From Norana najaformis (Eukaryota > Annelida > Clitellata > Crassiclitellata > Hormogastridae), in the NCBI GenBank assembly GCA_964023275.1, contig OZ029913.1:46069976-46133975 (forward strand): DNA of 64,000 bases, given 5' to 3'. Made by a program: the position numbers and the translations under genes. Below are positions 24,640 through 35,112 of this stretch, in pieces (position 1 is the first letter of the stretch; the number at the start of each line of letters is the position of its first letter). Below the pieces are notes generated by a model, which was not told the origin of the DNA, searched no databases, and was given only the letters and a program-made list of their open reading frames with translations.

Positions 24640-24990
24640 GTTCCATGCTCAGCCTAACACTGGTAGACATTGCATTCAATCAGTGGACGCTGTGACTCTT
24701 GCTGTGCCCAATACCCGAACAGTGTTGGGCTCCCAACGCCTTCTCGGTAGCTGGTCGAAAGCTTTGGAACTAACTGCCCAGTTCAGTTGGTTCTGCTAAT
24801 TCTTTGATGTCATTCAGGTCTAAACTAAAGACACACAACTCTTTCAACTTGCTTACACACTGTAGCCTGGAATCTGGTTTCTGACCTATCGGAATTCGAC
24901 CCGGGCTTCTCCAACGGATAATGATTTTGGATAGCGGTTTTGACTTGAAGCGACCATCGACTGATGCCCTGGACACGGCGCTATAGGAGT
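24640..24990 (+). mobile_element. LINE C-terminal fragment with 3' UTR
   Basis: The remnant reads VPNTRTVLGSQRLLGSWSKA in the LINE C-terminal block, then shares GGGCTTCTCCAACGGA and ACGGCGCTATAG with copies at 12.4, 33.5 and 49.8-50.1 kb. The frames are broken. Confidence 0.65.
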
Positions 24991-25021
24991 AAATAGATGA
25001 GGTATATGTTGTCACGTGTGA

Positions 25022-25366
25022 TCAGATGTGTGATACTGACTTCAAGGCTGGCGTCTCTTCCTCCACGTCCTCCTCCTCTTCTTCTTCGTCTTCGTCATTG
25101 TGGCGCTTACGAGTCTTGGAGGCGGCGGATCTCCGCTTGCTTCGCCAGAATTTGAAGCTGTGCGTTCGGACCATGAGGCACCAGAAGAGACCGGGCAGGA
25201 TCAGCAGGAACCCGAAGCCAACGAACCCCATTCCGATGATTGTCGCAGAAGTCTTGACGCCGATCGAGAATGTGATGGCCACCGGAACTGCTCCAACGAC
25301 TGAGAAGCCACTGCCCAGTCCGATGATCACCAATGGACCTCGATAGGCCGATCCTATCGACGGCAT
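25022..25366 (-). CDS. Small two-TM membrane protein, unrecognised
   Basis: The frame gives 114 residues from an internal ATG (25366, MPSIGSAYRGPLVI) or 147 from an earlier one (25465). The hydrophobic core falls into two membrane segments (LVIIGLGSGFSVVGAVPVAI and ATIIGMGFVGFGFLLILPGL), then a basic stretch (KFWRSKRRSAASKTRKRH) and an acidic tail of Asp/Glu runs ending SVSHI. Basic residues right after the second segment suggest a cytosolic C-terminus. Gly/Val-rich paired helices with a clean stop make this more gene-like than its neighbours. I do not recognise the family, and the upstream exon, if any, is unknown. Confidence 0.5.
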   Translation of the reverse strand: MPSIGSAYRGPLVIIGLGSGFSVVGAVPVAITFSIGVKTSATIIGMGFVGFGFLLILPGLFWCLMVRTHSFKFWRSKRRSAASKTRKRHNDEDEEEEEEDVEEETPALKSVSHI

Positions 25367-26599
25367 GTCTGCTCCTTGGTCAGTAGAGCTGCTGCTTGCT
25401 CTCGGGAGATTTCTAGTCAAGATCCGGCATCGTAGCGTCTTAGTGAAGGCAAAGATTGAACACAATGTAGGTTTCTGAAGCTTTTTATACGAAGGTCGGC
25501 CACTGAAGATTTTAAAGTAGGTCGCTAGAATCTATAAGACAAGGCCTTTCACTGAAGATACTTTGAGATTTTTAGTTGAAATTAGTCATAGCAGGTATTT
25601 TTAGGCAACAGGTGCGTCATTGAGGATCTCCAGCCGACAGAAACCCTGCTGGAATTTTGAGACCTCAAGAGCGAAGGACAACTAACGGCTTCTCTGCAGA
25701 CGGGGCGCGGGGATTACCCAACAAAGATTGCCCTGAGTTATCAAAGTAGTGGTCAGGTGACCAACATGGAAACACTAAACGGAAGCAAAACAAAACATTT
25801 AAAAATGCAGACATTTGCCATTTCGGTCTATTGATCCATTGATCCATATATCCATCCATCCATTTATCCATCCATCTAACCATTCATCGAGCCATCCTTG
25901 GATTCAGCTAACGATGAATCCTTGGAAATTTTATATGTAAGGTTGGGTTCTGGAATACTCATAATGAAGATTCGGTTCTTGAACACCCCTAAAGTAATAT
26001 TTTGGTTTTGGAACACTCCAAAAAAGTTGGGTTTGTTCAAGCCGTAATTTACAATTAAAATTTAGAAAACCAAAAAGTCTATTCTGATATGAAAAGTTAT
26101 GTTAGCTATAATGACGTCATAAAATTATATAAGCCTAACTATCATATTAACTAGCGAATTCGCAAAAAGGCTCTATCCATGTATATGTTCAGTTGTAATG
26201 ACAATAAAGATGATGAAAATATGTACTGAGTATTTGCTACATCATATTTCCCAAGTCAACCGTCAGTGCAGTCTAGGCTAACGTAAAATTGCCTTGAACC
26301 GTGAAAGAGAGGACAATTAATCTACCGTTCAGTTTTACCATCAAATCTTGACTGGACAAATTATAATGAAATCGGGCAGTCTGAATACTCCCGCACGATA
26401 CGAAGACAGTGTTCCCTAAATGGCGTCACAGGGACATCAGAGATGAATCTTTTATAATTCAACAAAAGATCGCACGCGCCTACATATACACACAATTCGG
26501 ATTTTGGAGGCTGGGGTATATTCTTTGTGTGTACTACTATTGCTGCATTTATTAAGCGCCACTATCTAACGACTAGGCATAAATTGATGGCGCTGACCA

Positions 26600-26705
26600 A
26601 TTGTGAGTAGGGCTAAAGGATTTGCTCAATGTCCCTGCACAGTAACCGTCTCAGAGGAGGAGGCTCGAACCTGTATTCTCCGTGTTACAAGCCGAACGCC
26701 CCACA
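26600..26705 (-). mobile_element. tRNA-derived SINE head
   Basis: The minus strand reads GTTCGGCTTGTAACACGGAG, then CAGGTTCGAGCCTCC, a perfect B box with tRNA-like spacing. It ends in a CATA/GTAT-type simple repeat (26706-26765). Confidence 0.5.
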
Positions 26706-27464
26706 TGTACGTATGTATGCATGTATGTTTGCATGCATGTACATATGTTTATGTATGTATGTAACTGAACAACTATCATATAGCACATTATAACAACCTG
26801 TATAAGGCTTCCATTGCTAGCCCAAATGATGTTAGTGTTCATTCAGAACAACAAGTATGCAATCGATCAGTATGCAAATAATGCTCAGATTCCTCAAAGT
26901 CACCACTTTGGCGCATTAGCATTTCGGAGTCATCGTCTCCGTCATTGTCCGGCCGCCTCCATCAACATGGACCGCGTCTCAGACATGCTTCACCAAACGA
27001 GGGCCTTTTGCGTGACGAACAGGGAGGGAGCCGTCGGTCCGTATGCTACATCAGTTTGGCAACCGGTCTAGGGAGTGGGGAATACGTGCACTGCTAATTT
27101 GGTAGAGGCTATAGTTCAGTACATCCCACTCGCAAATATACAACCGCGGCTATCAAGGGGGAGGACAAGGTTCAAGAAGGCTGACAAGTTATAAGAGAGA
27201 TTCAGCCGCCGGTAAGGTGCCAGTATCTTCGCAAATCATAATCGGCATACGATATAAGTCATAAGATATCTTAACAGACTGCAACTTTTATTTAGTTACA
27301 CAAAATGACAAACCACTGCGTCAATTATTCTGTTTCCAGTAACCGTAAAATCTCTTTCACCATGAAAAGCTACAGTTTTTGGTAGAACCAGAGATATGCA
27401 AATCAGATTACCTGGTCTAATAATGATAAATCTGGGAATTAAGGGTAGAGTTGAACTACTATTA

Positions 27465-27600
27465 TTGGACAGAATTTATTGTTTCATAAACTAGAAGCTC
27501 CAATTTCAACCAGATCCATTGCTGAACAGGAAGCCAGTGCAAAGACTTAAGTTCAGAGACCATGTGCTCAAATTCTGAAATATCAGTTATTGCAATTACA
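27465..27600 (-). mobile_element. LINE C-terminal scrap
   Basis: The minus-strand frame reads LKSLHWLPVQQWIWLKLELL then VYETINS, the conserved LHWLPV block of LINE RT C-termini. It is short and isolated. Confidence 0.6.
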
Positions 27601-28021
27601 ATTGCAAATGCACTGCCAAAGAGTTCTGAGTTTAGAGTTTCCGCATGTTTGACTTTGTGATATTGTGACGTTTTTTCTGGGGGTGTCATTTTCCTTCCTG
27701 GCAAGTTGTGGCCTCCTGTCCGCTGTGTTGTGGGTAGGCCTCCCGAGGTCTTCGGAAAGAAAGTCACCACACGAAGAGTCACCGTTTAAAACTTTATTAC
27801 GAACAACAATCGCAGACAAAAAGTATTTCAGTTCGTCAAATAGTCCGCTATAACTTCTTTACCGCCGCTGTTCTAAGAACTACGTGGCTTAAGCCTCGCC
27901 TACGAATTTTCCGGGTGTGTCCTCCGCGCCCTACGACGAACTAACGCTCTCTGTCCATACAACTCTGTCCGCAACTGTCCGCAACTGTATGTCTTACAGC
28001 TGCTTAACTGCCTTATATACC

Positions 28022-28312
28022 CTAGGCATGGGACATAGGACATAGTACATAGGACATGGGGTATAAGACATATAGAACATAGTACATAGGACATGGTACT
28101 TAGTACATGGGACATAGGACACATAGGACAAAGTACATGGGACATAGGACATGGGACATAGGACATAGTACATAGGACATAGTACATAGGACATGGGACA
28201 TGGGGTATAAGACATATAGGACATAGTACATAGGACATGGGGTATAAGACATATAGGACATAGTACATAGGACATAGTACATAGGACATGGGACATAGGA
28301 CATAGGACAATT
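28022..28312. repeat. Degenerate minisatellite of GGACATAGTACATA units
   Basis: About 290 bp of 7- and 14-bp units (ACATAGG/ACATAGT), with higher-order blocks containing GGGTATAAGACATATA. It yields Met/Ser/Tyr/Cys/Pro repeat frames on the minus strand that are almost surely not coding. Confidence 0.92.
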
Positions 28313-28379
28313 AAATTAAAAGAAACGGGTGCCCGACTAAACATGGAGTCCCTGAACAAAATTAAGGGGCACGGGGGCG

Positions 28380-28770
28380 TAACCTTAACAATATCGGTGA
28401 GGAACCAGTTACAGTAATCTAGGCGACTACAGACCAATGCATTTGCCAGAAATATCCTTGAAAACATGAGGACATAACGCCTAATTTTACATATGTCACA
28501 ACTGTGCATATATGACGACTCTCAGATACCATTTACACAGTCAGTGAGGTACATAGAGTCAAAAATTACGCCTACGATACGAGCAGCATCAACCGGTTCA
28601 ACAAGTGAGTCACGTAGTTTGAAAAGATTTAAGCCATTCAGACAGATTAAGTTGCTATGGAGTGCCCTGTAGTAAAAATTCAGTTTTCGACGGGTCAAAG
28701 AAGAGTCTGTTAGACGCCATTCAAGACTGCACCTCCTCAAAGGACAACAGCTGCACAGACGTGTCACAAG
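28380..28770 (-). mobile_element. LINE RT C-terminal fragment
   Basis: Minus-strand frames read RRKLNFYYRALHSNL...VGVIFDS then FLANALVCSRLDYCNWFLT, the LINE VxSRLDYCNSLL block, with frameshifts. The minisatellite at 28022-28312 lies next to its 3' side. Confidence 0.6.
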
Positions 28771-29615
28771 TTACTGCTACTGTTACATTTATATCCATTA
28801 GATTGCAATGACAATACAAAAAGTTTAGTTTGTTCACTACAGAGCATAAATAAACACTACGGCTGGTAATCCTTGGTCCGTAAAAATGTTAAGATGTCAT
28901 GATCGCAGCTGCTTTAGTTATTATTGCAAAGTGAACTTTATTAATACAATAAAGATTAACATTTATCAAATGTACCTAGTGCTAGGGTGCATAATGTAAA
29001 CAAAAGAGGATCGAGCCCAGAAACTTGAGGAACGTCACACGTGAACAAAAGCACCAGATGAATAATCATCATTAAAATGTGTTAACTGAGAACGTGGACT
29101 GAGCTAAGTAATAAACTAATGTAGAGTCGTATCAGAAACTCCTAACCAGTGCTGGAAATAAAACAAAAGAAAAGAATGGTCCACAATATTAAAAAAGCCG
29201 CAGAAAAAAGTGAAGGAAAACAAGAGCCGTCCCGCGTCCCTTGTCCATGGACCATATGATGTAAATATGAACGTCGAGACCCATATTTGTTGAGTGAAAC
29301 TTACAGTACGCAGATCAATGGGGAGTTTAGTGAGTTTGCGTTCCATTTATAACTACCCGTTCAAGAATTGTAAGTAGTACATTTAAAGTTGACACGGGCT
29401 GTAATTAGACAGGTCACCAGGTTTCTTCGGCAGAGGGCGAACAATGACATGTGCAAATCAGACGGGAAGGAACCCTCATGTCATGAGAAATTGATAACTG
29501 ATGCAATGGATCGACCCAGGATATCAAAGCACTTTATCCGATGCAGAGGAACTGACAAATTTCAGCCTTATACCAGAAATATTGTCTGCAAGAAAGGTCA
29601 ATATACTGGCAAGAT

Positions 29616-29625
29616 NNNNNNNNNN
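29616..29625. other. Assembly gap (10 N)
   Basis: Ten undetermined bases. Any exon spanning 29.4-29.7 kb could be broken by it. Confidence 1.
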
Positions 29626-30423
29626 AACTGAAATATGATAATGCCCAATTACAAAGTTCAGAAGTGTCTTTCATCTCTGTGCCTTGCATTTTTTACATGA
29701 CTTGCAATATGGTGTGCTAACAAATGCATATTAATGCATGGTTAGTCAGCCATGATTTTGAATCCAATTAACTTACAAATTAACCAGCTTTGGATTTCTG
29801 AGGGGCTTCACTCACTTTCCGAAGAGATGATTTTGTCAGCCACGGTCATGAAAGTAACTGGGCAGTGGTAACCGATGACTGTGAAGATCTTCCAAATGTT
29901 TTGCATCTACCTGTCAGCTTTGATGAACCTCTGAGAGATTAAGGCAGTCTCTGCAAGTTGCTGTCTTCTATCTTCTGGACAATTTTTGGACTAAGGAGTC
30001 GGAAATGTTATGAACTGTTGACTTTGGATGGAATTTCGTCGAACAGCATCCTGTCATTGAATCAAAGCCTTGTCCAGCTCAATGTGTTTTGACTATGAAC
30101 AAACTTGACCTTGGATAACTCGGCATTGCGGCACCCATACTAATAAATGCTGCTGAATGGTTTCGAGTTAAAAGACGCTAAACACATGTTTAGTTGTTAC
30201 ATTACACTGATGATTTTGAGCATATGATCATAATTTACACAAATTCTATGGCCCGCAATGGAAGATGATTAAACTTTTTGTACTTGTGTTTGGACAGTTG
30301 GTCTTCCTGCTGTTTGGTCTGGTCTTTGCCAGGCATTTCTGTCAGGTAGCAGTCCTGCTTTCAAATAGACATTTTATTGGGAAGAGGCTTCTGAAGAACA
30401 ATTTTGGTGTTTGTTTTGGCACA

Positions 30424-30700
30424 GAAAATGTCTTCTTGTCCTGGATCAATCAGAGCTGATGAGAATGCTGAGGAGGAGGAGGAGGATATGGAGGGAAATG
30501 ATGGATTGCAGCCTACCAGTGTATCACGTGGCATTGTTTACCCCAAATGGAAAGTAATTCCAGTGATGAACTTCATGTGCAGCTTGTGTGGCCAGTCGTT
30601 CCGACATAAATCGAGTCTGCTTCGTCATCAGATCACAGGCCACGGACGTCAGAAGAAGAAGCGAGGTCGCCAAGGGATTTTCTCATTGAACTTTCCCTAA
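30424..30700 (+). CDS. C2H2 zinc-finger exon A
   Basis: A strong 3' splice site (TTTGTTTTGGCACAG) opens this exon, and an ATG follows at 30428. The frame gives MSSCPGSIRADE, an acidic run, then one C2H2 finger: C-SL-C-GQSFRHKSSLLRH-QITG-H (CSLCGQSFRHKSSLLRH). A basic QKKKRGRQ patch typical of nuclear localisation follows, then a stop at 30698. A donor-like AG|GTCGCC at 30664 would leave in phase 1, which does not fit exon B. The exon may therefore be terminal, or an alternative to exon B. Probably a nucleic-acid-binding nuclear protein; the family was not identified. Confidence 0.6.
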
Positions 30701-31187
30701 AGTTGGCAGATGCTTCCACATTTCAAGAATTGGACTGCATTGATGTTTTGGCCTGCAAACCAGAAATCTGAATTTACCATTTTGATGTGCAATATGCTGA
30801 ACAACACTGTGACCGTTAGCCTCTCCTCAGCTTTCATTAGGAAACATTTCACAAGATCTGGCCATGTGACATTGAGTACCTTTTGTCTTGGCTATACTTA
30901 TTTGATGAATTTCGTCCATGTAAATTTCTACGCTTTTAACGCAAGAACCATTTCCAGACCATTCAAACTGTGAACTCTGTTCTTTTGAATAATCAGAGGT
31001 ATTTTTGGAGGTTTCTAGTAAACTGGTACAGTCAAATAAAGGTTTAACTTTATAAGTTTTTAAACATTGTTTAACAGAAGTTAGTCACTAGAATTAAGCA
31101 TTGTTGGGAATTGGAGGCATTTGGCTGATCTTATTGCATGTTAGTAGAAGTGGTTTCTGGATTAAATTCAGTTGATTTAACTTGTAG

Positions 31188-31532
31188 CTGATGAATGTGA
31201 TGCGAAACAAAGCCACACCATTAAGATCACCACAGCTGTTGGCGTCTGGCAGTGCCTATTCTTCCCCACAGCATAACTTAAGTCTTGCAGTTCCTTTGCA
31301 CCCTGCTGGCACTGCATCAATCCAGCAGCAGCAAGATGCAAGTGGCAGCTGGAAATCAGTAACAACAACAAAGTTCATCTGTAACATCAACAACTGCGAA
31401 AAAGAGTTCACCACAAAACGAGCAATGCGTCACCACCAGAAAACACTTCATGGGGCAGTCATGGGAGGTCAAAGTGCTTCAGAGTCACCAGTTAGTGCGT
31501 CGAATTTCCAATATGACACCTCAGATGTGTAA
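31188..31532 (+). CDS. C2H2 zinc-finger exon B (last exon)
   Basis: The exon opens after TTAACTTGTAG and reads 114 codons to a stop at 31530. A Ser/Pro/Gln-rich stretch leads to one finger, C-x4-C-x12-H-x4-H (ICNINNCEKEFTTKRAMRHH). A polyadenylation signal AATAAA lies at about 31774. It probably belongs to the same locus as exon A 500 bp upstream, but direct A-B splicing does not keep frame with the sites I can see. Either an unseen exon joins them, or they are alternative 3' exons. Confidence 0.6.
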   Translation: MMNVMRNKATPLRSPQLLASGSAYSSPQHNLSLAVPLHPAGTASIQQQQDASGSWKSVTTTKFICNINNCEKEFTTKRAMRHHQKTLHGAVMGGQSASESPVSASNFQYDTSDV

Positions 31533-31809
31533 CGAAACTGCCTGTTGTTGGTAAACTGCAGCTTTAAAGGCCACGAGAGTTAGCTGAAATGTGCACTTTG
31601 CTGTAGTTACAAGGTTCATTCTAGTTTTCTTTGTGTAAGCAAGGACAGGATGTCCTGTTGCTAAAATTGATAAACTTAAGAAATCCATGGCAGTGCTATA
31701 TAAGAATTGCATTTATCGTTCCCAGAATTTGTTGTTGTAAAAGATTCATTTTAGAGGTTCTTTCACTTCTGTGAATAAACTGTTTTAATTCTCCTTTTCA
31801 ATATTGAAA

Positions 31810-33760
31810 AGTTGAAGGTTATTTTAGTTTAGCAGTCCACATGTTGTTACACAAATGTTATTGGTCGTACTGAAACACAAGACAGAACATTATTATAATC
31901 TGTGAAAGGTTTTAGCTACTTGTGTTATGCTATTAGCTACTTGTGTTATGTTAGGCTCAAGTCAATTGTTTAAGTCAAGTGTAATGATAACTGCAGACTG
32001 ATGTCATTAGTAGTTCCCTGATCCTGTTTAATGTTTACAGCCATTCATTATATGAGCCATAAATTGTATACAATGGCCTAAATGAAGCTCTGCGATGAGT
32101 ATATCATAAATTAGCTTTAAAGTAGCCATCAGTATCTGTCATACAGGGTAAGCACCGATCACTAGCCTCAGCCTGAACCATTTCAGCATGATTACTTTCA
32201 AATCCACCTTACCTGAACTTCCTAAGGGCCAAAGGAAAATAAAATATTTAGCTGATTGATGTGATATATCCACCTATTGAATTTCGTGAAAGCAGTTGTG
32301 TGTTTTTTAGGGTTTGTATATTAGCACCCATGATCAGGCATCCAGGGTTGTAACGATTTCATGTGTGGAGTGTCAGAGGAAATACTAATGACAATTGGCA
32401 GACATTGTACAATGTAAGTAGTGCAACACTTGCATAGATCTTGTAAGTCAAGATCCAAGTATGTACAGGCATGAGGCAGCTCTACAAGCGACCAGTTCTT
32501 AATTAACCTACTTCAACTTATTTATGAAGTCTGAAGGGCACTGCCTTCTGAATTTAAACCAAGTTATTATCTAGTGAACACTAAATGCTCAAAACCCAAG
32601 GTGCAGTGAACCTTGAAAACTTGGCATTAACCTGTATTGGTGCTTCAGAGAGAGCAGGCTACGGTTCTGCTGCAGGAGACAATCTGATCACTTAGGATGT
32701 AATTTATTAAATAGAATTGGAATTGACTATGACCACGCTTCCAGCTGATATCCTCCTCTGTTGCTGTTCAATCAGGTAGGCATCTGCTTGCTCTTCTGTC
32801 CTCCCACTTTCCTTAATTATTACTTTTTCAGTTCTTATACACAGTTTGGCATGATCTGTGAATTTCTGTAACACAAAATCATTCGTGCATTTAGCCCCAG
32901 TTTTTCAATAGTTCGCGAAATCACTTGTTTTAAAGCATCAGTATCATCCTCCACAACATTGAAACATTTAGTACTTATCATTCAGAAGAATATGCATTAC
33001 TGCTTAGAGCCATAGTAACAGGTCTTATTCTCATACAGTATCAGTAGATTGGCTGACACTGTTACACAGTAGCACTTTGAAACAGTGTCTGGAAAATTCA
33101 GATAGAATGCCCGTAGGTATGTCTGGTAATAAATGATGACCTACATTACCAGACAGTTGTACCTATGAACACTGTTGCCCATAGTATATGGCCTTTTATA
33201 GTAAAGAGACAAACCGTTCAGGTCAATTGTTTAAGTGGCATTTAATGTGCTTTGATACCAAATAGATGAAACAGTGTCAAATAACCATACAAGTTGCATT
33301 ACTTTTGAATGTATCCAGATAGGTGAACTTGAGCATTATTACAGTGACGTTACAAAAGTTCATACATTATATTATATTAGACTTGTTAACGGCATTGCCT
33401 GTAAAACCGTCCAGGTCGTGTACCTTTTAGGCACAGCATTAGGCTACTAGGTCCTCCGATAGCCTCACTCTGGTGATATAGCACAGACTTAAGTATAAAC
33501 TTGGCAGAACAAAAGAGCGTTCTTAGGTGGCTGGGTAAACATTCGTGCACCATCTACCGATACTCGTGCATTATGTATTAAACGGCGCTATAGAAGTTAT
33601 AACAGATTAGATTTTGACCATCTGTTTTTGAGACTCGTGTTGTCTGATGTTACCAGTTTTTGAAATGCCACAGTGCCACGTATTATTTGATAGTGCGTGA
33701 AGTAATTTGGTTAGTTTCTCTGTTTTTGTTTGAGAAACAGTCGGTCTGTGCAGACATGCA
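31810..33760. other. Intergenic stretch between convergent genes
   Basis: It separates the plus-strand zinc-finger locus from the 3' end of the minus-strand SLC28-like gene. A LINE tail scrap (AACGGCGCTATAGAAGTT) is at about 33582. A 52-codon minus-strand frame at 32707-32865 follows a usable splice acceptor, but I do not recognise it. Confidence 0.4.
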
Positions 33761-33767
33761 ATCTTCT

Positions 33768-33862
33768 TCACGCTTTATAGAAAAGACCCGCAGAACAAGC
33801 TGTCGAAAAGCAGGCGAAGCTTCCTGCCACCAGAGCTCGGAATCCCATGCTGGCAATATCAC
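33768..33862 (-). CDS. SLC28-like: SLC28/CNT transporter, last exon (I)
   Basis: This is the terminal exon of the nucleoside-transporter-like gene. After the acceptor GTTGATGCAG it supplies the last two bases of a Gly codon and then DIASMGFRALVAGSFACFST and ACSAGLFYKA, ending in TGA. The (D/R)xASxxxRALxAGxxACFxTACxAGL pattern is the final membrane helix of eukaryotic CNT proteins. Entry in phase 1 fits exon H exactly (intron 590 bp). No further frame follows. Confidence 0.9.
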
Positions 33863-34452
33863 CTGCATCAACAGACAATGAAATAGTCAGATGGGCTACA
33901 CACAGCCTCAAATCGAATACTTTTAGGCTGCAATTCGTCACCAATGATTTTCCTAATTCCGTCAAAATTAGCAGCAATCCACAGTTAATGAACAGATTCG
34001 TATTCAATCCAGTTTGTCTTGTCTTTGCCATCTGTCTATCTAATCTAATACGAGAACTTCTGTTGATGATAATCGATGATCGCTTCTAAATGCAGTTGAT
34101 GCTCATGCCGAAATTCGGAGTGACTCAGGTAAACAAAAACCGAAGAGCAATGGCTAGGCGGAGACGTGGGAGCAATCATCAAGAGAAATGCATTTAGGTA
34201 GAAATCAATGTTCAGTTTCATTCTACGAAACGAACATGTTCAAGAAGAACGTTTAAAAGTCTGAGGCCAGCAACGGAAAAGGTGCACCTGCCAATAACTG
34301 TCTGCGTCTTGGGTTCGATGATCTATAGGAGACCATCAGAGAACCTCGTCGAGTAGGCCTATGTGATAAGTGATTTTTGTATGATTTTAATTACGTCGGG
34401 CTGCATCATAAAGGAAGGGTTCCGTCTTTTTTTGTTCATCGGCTTTATTTAC

Positions 34453-34558
34453 CTTTTTTGTTTGGCACTAGAGACGAAAGGAATCCGACCATGAACCCAA
34501 CCGTTCCTATGTTGGAATAGCCACAAAGAGCGTAAGTTGCAATTGTTTCCGATCTGAT
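34453..34558 (-). CDS. SLC28-like: SLC28/CNT transporter, exon H
   Basis: Between a TTTCAATTCAG acceptor and an AAG|GTAAAT donor the exon encodes IRSETIATYALCGYSNIGTV, then GFMVGFLSSLVPNKK. RSExIATYALCGF(A/S)N is one of the strongest CNT signatures; it forms hairpin 2 and the adjacent helix that help bind the nucleoside. It enters in phase 0 from exon G, 9 kb upstream across a large repeat-filled intron, and leaves in phase 1 into exon I. Confidence 0.93.
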
Positions 34559-34683
34559 CTGAATTGAAAGGCAATAAGCCCATGAGAAGCCATGCAGAAA
34601 CTACGCAGCCTCCAAACTGACACATAAAAGGGTGCGCAAAATATTCTTCGTCGTGCGCGCAACATATAGGCCTACTTATCTGG

Positions 34684-34897
<214 letters not shown>

Positions 34898-35112
34898 TTA
34901 TACAAAATAACGACAATTATTAAATAATATTATGATAAACTAGCAGTGAAACAATAAGAATATATAATAATAATTATTTAAGCACAAGATAACAGGATAC
35001 GCACAAGGGCGGATGCAGAGGTAGGCTAATGCCCCATTTGATTTAAGGGATCACACCATTGAGTTGCCTCCAAACCGGTGTCGGCGAGAGTTCCCCACAG
35101 AAGTTATAAATA

